Part shown: positions 10,127 through 21,202 of the stretch, piece by piece | Layout of the letters: each line of letters opens with the position of its first letter | How positions within the stretch are numbered: the first letter of the stretch is position 1 | From: Ganoderma boninense | Lineage: Eukaryota > Basidiomycota > Agaricomycetes > Polyporales > Polyporaceae | Direction of reading: 5' to 3' | DNA: 64,000 nt | NCBI GenBank assembly: GCA_002900995.3 | Contig: CM035305.1 | Span: 3,766,467-3,830,466, forward strand | Notes under the pieces: model-generated | Seen by the model: only the letters and a program-made list of their open reading frames with translations | The model's database searches: none | What the model was told of the DNA's origin: nothing | Translations under genes and position numbers: made by a program

Positions 10127-11570
10127 TTACGACTCGTAGACGTGGACACCAGCGATGTCCCAGAACGCCTCGGAGAACGCCTTGGGGTTCTGGTTGACGA
10201 AGGCTATTGTTCGAACCGATTCCCCATCAGTATCCCATCCTCGGTTATAGGATGGAAAGGTACAGGTACGCACTGTTGCAGTCGCCTGGGCAGCCACCGA
10301 GGGTGTTGAAGAACTGGGGGATGCCAGCCCAGTCACCGCCTGAAAGGGTACCGGTCAGTATCATTCATGATTGATTCGATAGAACATGTGCGAAAGCTTA
10401 CAGAACGTCAAGTTGATGATGATGTTGTGCGAGCCGAAGTGGCTGGCGATGTCGCACTGGTTGTTGACGAAGAGCGCGGTGGGTGTGCCCTACGGAAGGA
10501 GATAACGGGTGATGTCAGCAATCCGTAACCTATCGCCCGCAGAGCACGGTGGCCGTCGCCAGTTCCTCCTCGTTTCAGGCTTTTGCATACTTCAGCCCCG
10601 CCAAGTCCGTGATTGCAGTCGCGACCGTTCCGCGGCGGGGGACGAAGGCGCGAAGCTGATATTCGTTGCACTGCGAAATACGGAATTCGGCAACTCACCC
10701 ATGCGTCGGTGTTGACAGAAGCACCGGCAGTCTTAACGTCCGCCGGGACCGCGGGGTCATTCCTGGTCCAGAACCAGACCTTGATGGACGTAGTCGTGCG
10801 CTCCATCGCGTAGAACCCTCCGCCGGCCGCGTTGAACGACTTCCCGTAGCTCTTGGGAACGCTCGACTGGACACCACAGCCCGCGTTGCCGTTGGCCGCG
10901 ACGTCGCAGTTGTTCGAGACCGCTTTCCTGTAAACACGAGATGGCGCGATCAGCACCGGCGCCGCGGCTGAAACTCGAAGTCGAATGCTGTGCGCCGGCG
11001 ACACTCACCCGTTCATCGTCAGGCCCGCAGGCTGCGCGCAGTTGGCGCTGGTGTGGAGCGTCGACTGATTGGGCTCGATGTCGTTGGTCCCCTCGAGGAT
11101 GTCGACCTCGCCGGTATTGGGCCACGTCGCCTCGTTGACCTCCCATGCCGCGGGCCAGGTACCGCAACCCTGCGGCATGTGGCGGATGTCGAACACGGTG
11201 ACGTGGTTCGCGCCATACTGGTTGTTGCTCTTGATACGAACAGAGTTGCGACCAGGGCCAGTGGGGGTGAGGGTGTTGAAGTCATCTGCGCGCATGATGA
11301 ACGTGCTGTCCGTGGCGAACGTGAGGTTGGTCTTGAGCGCGGTGGCCTGGTCGACGTAGTTCCTGGAGAGAAATGTCAGTTCTAAAGGAATAGCCAGAAA
11401 CGAAGTAAGAATCGCACTCACACTCGGCCGTGGGTAGGGTCAGCGATCGCTTCATGGCTGAAGCCAGACAAGAAGCCTTGGCCAACGAAGGTATCCTTCT
11501 TGGGGTATGTGGCTCCGAGAGCAGAGGAAACGAGAGCAGAAACGGCGAACAGCACAGCTGTAGAACGCAT
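10127..11570 (-). CDS. Secreted GH16 endo-beta-1,3(4)-glucanase (laminarinase-like)
   Basis: Hydrolyses beta-1,3/1,4-glucans outside the cell. The signal peptide is MRSTAVLFAVSALVSSALG. The catalytic domain follows directly with no linker: FLSGFSHEAIADPTHGRV, then the conserved M-P-Q-G-C-G-T-W-P-A, then the catalytic signature GEVDILEGTND. The two Glu of E-V-D-I-L-E act as nucleophile and acid/base and the Asp sits between them. The carbohydrate-contacting region VWFWTRND and a C-terminal W-D-I-A-G-V-H-V-Y follow. Several introns of 50-100 nt interrupt the frame (near 11400, 10990-10930, 10690-10490, 10400-10340, 10265-10200). A TATATAAG lies 95 nt upstream. It differs from the two GH16 genes at 49 and 58 kb, which carry a long Ser/Thr-rich N-terminal region. 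Confidence 0.92.
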
Positions 11571-11663
11571 GACGAGAATAAAGATAAGTGAAGGGAAATG
11601 AACGTAAGTGAGCGTTGGGGTGAAATCCACAGGATCTGAGGAAACATGGTCAGCCCGCCCCCC

Positions 11664-11671
11664 TTATATAC
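11664..11671 (-). promoter_or_regulatory. TATA box of the GH16 gene
   Basis: Read on the minus strand the motif is TATATAAG, about 95 nt before the ATG at 11570. This is a normal distance for a strongly regulated fungal secreted enzyme. Confidence 0.55.
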
Positions 11672-12871
11672 GGAGCATTCCTGAGCGATGATCTTTTGTG
11701 ATGGTCCAGCGCTCGGCCGCCCATGATGCGCGCGGGCCGACCGAGACGACAGATCATCCATTGTGATACATTCTCTACGGTTTGGCCTATCGGGCACAGT
11801 CAAAGACGTTGGTGCATAGTAACAAAGATCAATATAGGTAGCCGCTTGACGTGCAGGGTCGCGACGCAGCAGCTCGCAGCAGTGGGTGGAGAGAGCCATG
11901 CAGCATGTGCCAGGCATGTGCTATCCCAAAGCGCTGCTCGGGACGGCGGATCTTTGTTCCGGCCGTAAGGTCGAAACGTTTCAAACAAGTCGAAGGCCCA
12001 GGGACACGGCAGAGAGAGAGCTTCAAGTGGGCTCAACACCGACATTTGTTTCCGGTCCCCGTAGCGCCGCTTGATTGATACGCCACTTGAGGCAACGCTC
12101 GCTGACGCCTCAGCAAGTTACAGCGGCTGAGCGCTGAGCAGTCAACTTGAGCTCCCGTAGGCACTCCTTAACGGTAACACGCGGACAGTCTGCAGCCGCA
12201 TAACGCGAGACCTATGGAAATCACATAAGTAAGGGACACGCTCCACAACATTGAAGACCACAGGTCAACCATGTGAAACATCAACACCTAGACGATAACC
12301 GTTTCTTCAGACTTGAGTACATAGTAGCCTTAAAAATCGGCTAATGCCCTGAAAACGTCACTCCTCTGGGGCAAAATTCCTGTGCAAGGAGGTTGGGGAT
12401 GTTTCGTTCAATGGGATTTGGGCACGACTTACCCAAACGGTACTTTCCCCCCGCGGGAGAATGGTAGACAATCCTGTGCACGTTCAACCTCTCATCTGCG
12501 GAGATGTTTCATTGATTCCTTTGCTGAGCAGTGTTGATATCTGTGAACCTTGATGCCTGCAAGGTGTTGGCGTTACCTGGCGTTACGCGGTCCGGCAGTG
12601 CTCGCCTAAGTCAGCCTCCAGCCCCTCTCTCTCGGCCACTAAAGGTTAAACGGCTGCCCAGACCAAGTGATGGAGGGAGAGAAATACGATCCGCTATAGG
12701 AACATAAGTCGACGCATCCAGAGGAGTCCGAAACCACGATGAATCAGGCGTCATCATCTCGCCGCCTTCGGGCAGAAGGTGTTGGGTTGGAACTCGAGAC
12801 TCGCATAATCTCTATGGAAGGGCGTGACCATGGAAGGCGAGGCAGGGGGAGGCAGGGCGAAACACTAGCCC
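11672..12871. other. Long intergenic region between GH16 and LIPB
   Basis: About 1.2 kb with no supported coding frame. It probably holds the upstream control region of the GH16 gene and the LIPB 3' end. I see no repeat or mobile element in it. Confidence 0.4.
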
Positions 12872-13972
12872 TCAGGACATCGCCCATCCTAGGCGCACCG
12901 TTACACAGAATGGTGAACGTCCGACTTGCCGGGGCGTGCGATGCTCGCAGCACCGATCCCGCACCTTTGCTGCACATACAGCGCCGAGCAGTCGTACTAC
13001 CCTCATGCAACCCTCCTGTGTGCCAGCATGGCACACGTGTGGCTTGACAGCAAGATGATCTGGCAGATAAACGCAAAGTAGAATATTACTGCTAGTAGGG
13101 TCCGTCACGATCGCAGGTAAGAACGCACTGTGGATAGATGTTTGCTGGGTCATTGCCAGCGTGGTATGCACGGTCAAGACACTGGTATGCGAGGCCAGGG
13201 ACCCCATCTCGACTGCGTCCTGCTCAGCTGTCCTGATCGCGTCCTCGACATCTCCTCGCTGTGAGACATCCAACTCGACCAGCTCCCTTCCCGTTATCCG
13301 GCCAAACCTAGAAACGAGTCCTGGCAGCTCGGCGGCGACAGAGATGGAACTCGGGTCTCCAGTGGTGGAGAACTTCGCGATGCTGCCAGCCTTGACGTCC
13401 GTAAGTCCGCAGGCAACCACCCTGTTGAACCACGCTAGAGGTTCATCAGAGATGTTCATGGCGAAGCCGTGAGTCGTGAGCCTATGTCGAACTTGTACAC
13501 CGATGCTCGCGACTTTCGTGTGGGGATCGAGGAAGACTCCGGTGTGTTCGCTGGGAATGTGGTGGATGCCGTGAGCCTCTAGCAAGTGTGCTTCGAGCGT
13601 CTTCTGTAGTTGGCATATGTACTGGCGGATGCCTACGGGTGGGGATGCGCGGCCAAGGTCTAGCAAGGGGTATCCGACGACTTGACCGGGTCCATGGTAG
13701 GTTGTCTCGCCTCCGCGCTTGGTCGAGACGGAGTCCGCGCCAAGGCCTCTAAGACGAGTGGCTTCCGACACAATCTCCTCGGAGGATTGGAGCTGCCGCC
13801 GTCCGAAAGTGTATACGGGCCGATGCTCGAGTAAGAGGAGGTAGTCTCGGTGGGCTTGGGACGTCTTGCGAGCGAGGAGCTGGTGAGCATGGATGTGCTC
13901 CTGAAGTGCAAGGGCTTTGGTGTAAGGCACAGGAGTTTTGAAGCAATGATAGAAGATAGGCGGAAGACTCAT
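12872..13972 (-). CDS. LIPB: Lipoyl(octanoyl) transferase, mitochondrial
   Basis: Transfers octanoate from acyl carrier protein to lipoyl domains (LipB/Lip2), the first step of lipoic acid synthesis in mitochondria. Single exon from the ATG at 13972. Visible family motifs: H-R-P-V-Y-T-F-G-R-R, the signature RGGETTYHGPGQ, the active-site Lys in TKVASIGVQVR, and the catalytic Cys in V-A-C-G-L. The conserved catalytic part ends near residue 240 (GRELVELDV). The frame then runs about another 120 residues of low-conservation sequence to the stop at 12872. That tail is longer than usual for LipB and may reflect a lost stop, a frame error or a missed intron. The gene shares a divergent promoter of 357 nt with the thiolase gene. 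Confidence 0.9.
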   Translation of the reverse strand: MSLPPIFYHCFKTPVPYTKALALQEHIHAHQLLARKTSQAHRDYLLLLEHRPVYTFGRRQLQSSEEIVSEATRLRGLGADSVSTKRGGETTYHGPGQVVGYPLLDLGRASPPVGIRQYICQLQKTLEAHLLEAHGIHHIPSEHTGVFLDPHTKVASIGVQVRHRLTTHGFAMNISDEPLAWFNRVVACGLTDVKAGSIAKFSTTGDPSSISVAAELPGLVSRFGRITGRELVELDVSQRGDVEDAIRTAEQDAVEMGSLASHTSVLTVHTTLAMTQQTSIHSAFLPAIVTDPTSSNILLCVYLPDHLAVKPHVCHAGTQEGCMRVVRLLGAVCAAKVRDRCCEHRTPRQVGRSPFCVTVRLGWAMS

Positions 13973-14329
13973 GCTGCAGTTTAGTGGGAGCAGACTGAGA
14001 TAGGATTGGGAAGACTAGCACTGTGAGGACATGGGCCAAGATTGAAGCAGGAGAAGACGCGGGTGTCAGTGATCCGATTCCGCGGTGCGGCGCTTCTCTC
14101 AACCAATTGAGTGTGACCAACGCGGATGACCAGGTGTGTGGATGGTGCGCAGTATCTGTCTGAGGCTCTCCGACTGTGGGTCACCATTGACCGAGAATCA
14201 TGCCACACATCGTCTCCGGCCTTCCTAATAAGCCGTCAAGCGAACATTCGCATTTCCTGGTGCTGACCCACACGAACTTAGTATTCTGCTCATCTACAGC
14301 CACATAACGCTACTCTCTGCGCCTTCAAG
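13973..14329. promoter_or_regulatory. Divergent promoter region LIPB / thiolase
   Basis: 357 nt between two start codons pointing away from each other. It must hold both promoters. No clear TATA box is visible. Confidence 0.5.
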
Positions 14330-16378
14330 ATGTCACCAAAGGGACAGAGGACTTTCATCGTAGGGGTTGGGTGCACGGCGTTTTCCAAGGTCTGTTCACA
14401 TGGTCGTCTTGACTGGCTGGGTCGTTGTGTACTGAAATAGAATGCCCTCGATGATAGCCTCGAGGCCTAAGAACAACGGAAGAGGTGCGCAAGATACGGC
14501 TTCCATGACATTGAGTGAGCATAAAATATTGACATGGAGACACCCTAGATGGGTCTGGAGGCTGCCACGAAGGCCTTATTGGATGCTGGTGCGTCAAACA
14601 TGAATGACGTGCTAAACCACTCGGCGTCGTAAGTTCAACGATTTTGTGCTTGCATAGGCATCACGTACGACGAGATCCAAGCGGCCTTCGTTGGCTACTG
14701 CTATGGAGACTCAACTACCGGCCAGGTAGGCATTCTTTCTGAATCAAGGCGTGGAAAGAAAATCTAACAGGGAAATCAGAGAGCATTGTACCAGCTCGGG
14801 ATGACCGGAATCCCAATCACCAATGTGAATAACAACTGTTCGACCGGCAGTACGGCATTGTACAACGCAAACACCCTCGTCAGGGCTGGTCTGTACGACT
14901 GCGTACTCGCTCTTGGGTTTGAGCGCATGGCCCGCGGCAGCCTTGGCACGAATTTCCCAGACAGAGAGCCGCCTACCGTAGTGTTCGGGGCCTCTTCAAC
15001 CCAACTTGAAGAGACGCTGAGCGCCGGAGAAAATTACGGTCCGAACGCTCCTCGGATGTTCGCTAATGGCGCGCAGGAATATTTCGACAAATTCGGTGGA
15101 AACATTGACCACCTTGCACGTATTGGTAGGTTTGAGATTTATGCGCGTCGACGTCAGGTACTCACCACGACATATGCGCCTGCAGCGAGCAAGAATCACA
15201 AGCATTCAGTGAACAACCCCTATTCCCAGTTCCGCGATGGCTGGTCGGTCGAGCAAGTGCTTGCCGCACCTAAAATCTCGAAGCAGTTGACCAAGTTCAT
15301 GTGCAGCCCCACCTCTGTGCGTTCATAGCTATTTTACTTGCACATCTCCTGACCTGTGTTGACAGGATGGTGGCGGTTGTTGCATCATTGCGTCCGAGAA
15401 CTTCGTCCGCAAGCACGGTCTGGAGAACCAAGCAATTGAGATCGTTGCTCAGGCTCTGACGACTGATGACCCTACTACCTTTGAGAGCAACAGTGCGATG
15501 AATGTCGTCGGTTACACTATGTCCAAGAACTGTGCCGACCAGGTCTTCGCCCAAGCCGGCTTCAGGGAAGGAGAAGGCCGGGACCAGGTCGGCGTTGTTG
15601 AACTCCATGACTGCTTCGCTGCGAATGAGGTATCGTCGGCTACTTTCTCGTGCATTCAGGGACGTCAACTGACGCTTCGTAGCTCCTCACCTACGATGCC
15701 CTTGGTCTCTGTGAGCATGGGCAGGCGCACAAGATGGTCGAACGGGGAGACAACACCGTGCGTATTCAGAATCACCATTGAGCGTTCATGGCTTCTCACA
15801 CAAGGGTTGGTCCAGTATGGTGGCAAGTATGTGGTCAACCCCAGCGGCGGGCTGGAAGCGAAGGGCCACCCACTGGGTGCGACTGGTCTCGGGATGCACT
15901 TTTACATCACGAGTACGTTTACTTCTCACTCATACTTCCGTCACTGTGCTGATACGATGATCACGACCAGTGCAACTCCGCCAATGTAAGGCGGGCCCCG
16001 ACTAGCTTGAACCTTGTGCGTGCTGACCTTTATGACAGGGGCTGGACCGATGCAGGCACCCGGCCTTTTCGATGTCCCAGACAAGCGTGGCAAGTACGGA
16101 CTTATCCACAACATCGGCCTGGGGGGTGCCGTCGTGTGCAGCCTGCTGCGCCGGCCTGAGTTCTACAAGGAAGGCGGCGAAGATGGGCGGAAGAGGTGCG
16201 GCCGTTCTTATCGTTCATTCGCCGACGGACGCGGTGCTGATCAGGAGTGCGCTTCTTTTTTTGCGACAGACTTGGCTACAACCATGGTCACGAGTGCCGG
16301 CCTATCACACGCCAGGACGTCGACAAGGTCAAGGCGCAGAAGAACTCTCCCTACATTCTGCAGCTTGCGAAGCTGTGA
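14330..16378 (+). CDS. Peroxisomal SCP-X / SCP2-type thiolase (3-ketoacyl-CoA thiolase-like)
   Basis: Cleaves or condenses 3-ketoacyl-CoA in peroxisomes. Start MSPKGQRTFIVGVGCTAFSK. Thiolase motifs appear in order: the nucleophilic Cys in NNNCSTGSTAL, HDCFAANE, and the C-terminal GGLEAKGHPLGATGL with its catalytic Gly-His. The last residues are QLAKL before TGA at 16376-16378; AKL is a type 1 peroxisomal targeting signal. The SCP2 lipid-transfer domain of animal SCP-X is absent, as usual in fungal homologues. The gene is split by at least eight short introns (for example after AFSK, after TTEE, around 14590-14655, 14727-14779, 15128-15185, 15316-15365, 15630-15682, 15910-16035 and 16193-16268). 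No frame break is needed. Confidence 0.9.
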
Positions 16379-17418
16379 GGTATATTTTGAGAGACCTCTG
16401 CTGTAATTTTTGTGCAATCTCCGGATGGCAGGGGATTGAGTCGATGTATGATACTATGTGCCCACATGCTGCCATCGTGGTGAATTCTGCACATGCATAT
16501 AGTCCGCTCGAGTGTCCCCCGCCTATCCCATGACTTCTTTTCTTTGCAGAGCATGAGGAAGCAGAAAGACATGCGTTTATTTCTCATGCGGATCCATTTG
16601 TTGACCTTGCTGACGGAACACTTTCGACTTTCGGTGCTCCAGTCGGCCGCAGCCTGGAGATTGGACGGCTATAGCCGCAGAGGGCTTGCGGAGAGTCGCA
16701 GCTTATCTTGCACCGTTCAACGTGGTGTTCGTTCACTCTAGGTCGTTCCCGCGCAGGCTCTGTTCGCCGTCCACGTCTACTCGTATGGGCTGAGACTGGT
16801 CACTTAATGTTGAATATGACGTTGGTATCTGGGTTTCAATAGTAAGTCATTATACGTGACTAGGAAGGAACGAAACTAATGTTCAGCGGTAGCATGCTCT
16901 AGATTGCTACTGGCGTAGGCAAAGGAACCCAGTCGACACCTCGAAAATGATCACCTCAAGTGTCCGTCAAGACTGATGTACGTGTACCGATCGGCGATAG
17001 ACAAGACTATGCCCGCGAACGACTCCAGGGTCCGTGACCGGAGAGGTCTGCCGGTGGCCGTGTCCAGGCATTGTTCTCGTCGTCGAGCATCTCAGCCGGG
17101 CCCTTCAAATCAGTATCTCATTAGCATCATTGGACAATGGCTTGATTGGGACCATACCTGCGGAGATGCTTCTCTCCTGCGATGACGCTTCGTTCTCGCC
17201 GATGATCCTGAAGTTATGACCTGCTGGATGGCCGGCTCCAAGCCATATCTTCATTATCGAACATTTCAGCGGCCTGTGATCAACCTCTCAGTACGCGCGC
17301 GCCGTAAAGTAGGCAGCAGCAAGGAAGAGCAACATACACAGTGAGACGAGAAGCTCTTGGCCAGGCTGACGGAGCTACTCGCGTCTCGGGATCCCCGCAG
17401 GCGAGTTATGTTCTATCG
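16379..17418. other. Intergenic region with one possible orphan 3' exon
   Basis: No complete gene is supported. At about 16549-16674 a polypyrimidine tract plus TTTGCAG precedes a short plus-strand frame (EHEEAERHAFISHADPFVDL ...) with good codon choice ending in TAG. I cannot connect it to any upstream exon. The rest shows nothing recognisable. Confidence 0.3.
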
Positions 17419-19590
17419 TCAACATCGTTCTGTGAGCTGCTGAATAATTGAGTAGAGTAAAACCATCGACACTCACCCTGTGCTCTGCCCAGTGCCCACC
17501 GAGCCGGTGGATGAATCCCTTCAACTTTGACCGACAGTCGTTAGAATGCTGGATTCTCTGACGTGAGTGAGTGGAACGTGAGGCTGTCGGGTCCATTGTG
17601 ACTCACTCTTGGCCGATAGTCAGCCGCTGGCAAGTTGATGTTAGATCCTGAGTACATAGGGAATGGGAGGATAAGGGTGGTATGTCGAGTTGTTCGGAGG
17701 TCTAGGTGCTGAAGTGCTGTGGTGTAAGCTTGAGTCCCGCCGTCCCATAGCCTTATATGTGTTCTGCTGAACGGGTTGAAGGCGATACCAAGGTTGCTGC
17801 GGTCCACTTCTTGTTGGGCACGTCATGGCTCCGGATTCTTTCTTTAGAGGCACAGGTGGGGTACGGAGCGTACATTTTGCATAATGCCCAGAGAGTTTTG
17901 AAAATGGTCCCGAGCCTTGCGGTGCGCTTGTGTCATCCGTGCTGCGCAGGCTTCCATGCCTCCGCATTCTCAAGGGAACTCCCTTGGGTTGACGCTTCGT
18001 CCCACGCCGCCGATAACTTCTTGTATTCCCACAGCTCCCTTACACTGGCCCCATATCCGTCCTGGGCTAGCTCCACATGACGTTCGTTCATGGATGAATG
18101 GCTGCTGTATAAGCTCTGCAAATGTTCGGGAACTCACATGGAGCTGACCGCCTCCTCGCAAGCTTGCGTTGTCGTTCGACAGTGCTAGTATTCGATTCTG
18201 GGGCTGAATGGGAAATGAAAACTTGTTCCACGCCTTGGTATTGGCATGCTGCGGTGAACCTTCCCAAAGCCAAGTCCTTCTTTCTTTGCTAGAGCGGTGA
18301 GAAAGAAAGATGGTGGCAGTGGTCAATTACTGCAATTTTCAGTTTGTGCCGTGTCCGAGTCGGAGTATTAAGTTGGTGCATACCAGGCTTGTGAGTCTAC
18401 GGACCAACTCCTTCCGAGCCGGGAGGTGTACCCACACCTCATGCTTGGAGTGCCTTGGCGTCATGGAATACAGCTACACCGTGACAGATATGTGAAGTCA
18501 CCAAAGTAGTACTGTGTGCCTGACCTCGTAGGATGCTTGAAGGCTAGTCCATCAAGTCAGCATATCTAACCTCATCCAAACGTCAGTCACAATTTTGCAT
18601 GTTTCCGGAATCTTTCACGTTCCACGGTGCACATCCCACCAAGGCTAGGTTGAACCACAAGAAGCTTTGCCATTTTCCATTTCAGGAGATTTCAGGACCG
18701 ACCTCCTTGATCAGACGCCCGGTTCTGACACTTGGCGCTTATCTACTTTCTTCCTGACCACATTGTTCGCTATTGTTCGCGAATGTCAATCGTTCGTTTC
18801 GTACTCTTTACACCACATACGTGTGCGTATTTGCAACCAAATCGGCCGTGCACCGTACTTGTCCCAGTGGCATGCTAAGCTGATGAGAGGGAAAAGAATT
18901 CCGACCCATGTTGTTCTGTTGCGTACCGAGCAAGTACCGAGGTAGGTGCATATCCCGTCCGATTCGTTTGGACTATTGGGGGCTGAAACTCTATATGTAT
19001 ACAGGATTACATAATTCTCTCTCCGGAAGGGTTGACTTACCGATCGCCTGAGGTTTTGACACGCCGTCGTCATTCGAATGGGCTGGTCTCTCGAACAACA
19101 TGAGCTCCTCGTAGCGTCAGCCTCACCAAGACAAGGTATAAATATTAGAATTGCCATGCTCTCATCTGCATAGATACCCTCGGCTTTATGTTTCAGCAAC
19201 CCGTTCGTTCTCCCATGGGTTTCGAAGACTTCCTCTCTCTCGGCAAACGTCTGTTGCAGAAGTCTCAAGAGGTCGATCTGAATCATGAAGGCTCTCGAGA
19301 GGTGCTGGTATCCTCCATCGTCCTCAACTCGACGCATACTAAACATTCCACCTATCAGAAATTTGTCCCCAGGCTGTCTGGAACGTGTGCGCCACCGGTG
19401 AGCCGATGCAACCATGGGTCCGCTGGCCCTGATCTCACGTCGCCTAGCCGTTCGACCTTTTCCTCGTCCCAGAAGACCCCGTTGTAGCCGATGATGTTCA
19501 CGTCTCCATGGACTTGGATCGTGAAGGAAACGTTGTACGTCAATCTTCAGATGTCTGCCGATGCCGCTGTGCCGATATTGTTTCATTAGC
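17419..19590 (-). CDS. Unrecognised multi-exon protein (model approximate)
   Basis: I do not recognise a family. Several minus-strand segments have C-ending codons and consensus splice sites. About 19550-19400 encodes VSFTIQVHGDVNIIGYNGVF and WDEEKVERLGD. About 19345-19200 encodes FSMRRVEDDGGYQHLS followed by a Leu-rich helix. About 18280-18150 encodes FSFPIQPQNRILALSNDN up to a GTGAGT donor. About 18040-17910 follows. About 17805-17606 encodes LGIAFNPFSRTHIRLWDGG and LPAADYRPR up to GTGAGT. 17565-17480 encodes KLKGFIHRLGGHW. A last short exon ends at TGA 17419-17421. Joins within each part are in frame, but the exons between 19200 and 18300 and the true start are not settled. No signal peptide is visible. 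Confidence 0.4.
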
Positions 19591-19736
19591 TGACGTGCAA
19601 GATCGAGAAGCTTTGCGATGCACCGTGTTCGCCTACCGCCACGAAATGCACGAATACCCTTCCCAGGTCAAGACGTGAGACGATAACCAGAGTTTCTCTC
19701 ATTGAAGTCGTCTCAAGTCAAGCTACTGACGGTCCC

Positions 19737-21202
19737 GTGAATTCGAGCAACAGTAGAACCCCACTTTACGACTTGCCAAAGGGGAGGACCACCCTACCCT
19801 TTTCACAGCTTTATCGACGCTGCTCCTCTACCCCTGCCCTGTCCGCAACGTCTCACAACGAGCACCATATCGCTAACCAATCTACGGATCAAACACCGTC
19901 ATCCAAGACACCTAGTCGAATCCTTCATGCGAAGGACTTCAAGCAGATCAAGCTTCTTGGACATGGGTCTGGCGGTATCGTGGTCCTGGTCGAGGATACG
20001 ATCAGCGGCGAGACCCTGGTCATGAAAGCCATCGAGAAGAAGAGCTTCAAGGGGGATGATCGCCTCGCCGTGTACGCCGAGCAGCATGTGCTCAGGAAGC
20101 TTTCTGGGAATCCGTTCTTCACCGAATTGAAGGGCAGCTTCGAAGATACAAGATACTTCTACCTCTTGATGGTGAGTTGTATGCTTCATCATGCTCGCTT
20201 GTACTGATTCCTCCGAGCATAGGATTATATCCCTAGGGGGGATCTCACCAACTACCTCGTGAAGAAGTGCGATGTTGTTCTGGCTCGGTCTCTCATGGCC
20301 GAATTGGTCGTCTCCCTTGAGTCATTGCACGCCAAGCGCATAGTCCACCGCGACGTCAAACCCGCCAACATTCTTGTCGACAATGACTACCACACCGTCC
20401 TCGCCGACTTTGGCCTTGCAAGGGATTTTGGTTGCCCCTCATACGAACTACCTTGGTCGGCAGAACCGCGAGGCGCTCCATCTCATCGCCCGTTCGGGGA
20501 TAAGACCGAAGGCTGGTTTGGAACCACCGGTTATGTTGCTCCGGAAATCTATTGTGACCGACACTCATACGAAGTTGACATCTGGTCCGCCGGAGTTGTC
20601 CTCTACCGGCTGTTGGCAGGAGAAGTGCGTATATCGACTTCTGAATCTTAGCCTCTGATAATCTCCTTGACTACGCTTGCTTATTAGCTTCCCTTCGGTA
20701 TCGAGGCACCCCAAGAGACGATCGAGGTCATGCAGAGAACGGTCATGCTTCCGCTGGAGCTTGGGAACATCGAGGATGCCGACGCGAGAAGTCTGCTGAG
20801 AATGGTAAGCCCCCTCTGATAATTAGGTAGTTACGATGATTCACTGACTTGGCCATAGATGTTGCAGAAGGACCCTGCCAAGCGGGCGACCTGGCAACAA
20901 ATCAAAGCCCATCCTTTCTTTAAGTCGACGTCAGCACCTTTTCCTTTCTGTTCAACATCTCTGTCTGACATCCGATTTACAGTGAATGGAAGCGGTTATA
21001 TAGGCGAGAGAAACTACAGAAGGTATCCAAAGCTCGACGCCGTTCGCAGACCATGGTGCGCCGCATGACACTTCCGCGTCACTCAACCTCAAACGCCGCT
21101 TCTACATGCAGCGCCGGTCACCTGTCATCGCGCGGTACGGTGAGCCTTGCAAGCTCGGAAAGGAGGAGGCCCCATGGTTCTATTGGGTGTCGCCCTCATT
21201 AG
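19737..21202 (+). CDS. Eukaryotic-type Ser/Thr protein kinase
   Basis: Kinase with a full catalytic core: glycine loop LLGHGSGGIVVLV, catalytic Lys in LVMKAIEKK, alpha-C Glu in AEQHVL, catalytic loop IVHRDVKPANILV, DFG in LADFGLARDFG, activation segment GTTGYVAPEIY and the helix VDIWSAGVVLYRLL. It is closest to the AGC/CAMK-type layout and ends in the tail E-W-K-R-L-Y-R-R-E, typical after the last kinase helix. Introns lie near 20172-20222, 20624-20688, 20803-20858 and 20932-20981; the final one gives a basic Ser-rich tail to TAG at 21200-21202. The 5' end is uncertain. The frame is open back to about 19590 but contains no ATG, so a first exon lies upstream or a base is missing. It resembles the kinase at 30.8-33.3 kb. 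Confidence 0.8.
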
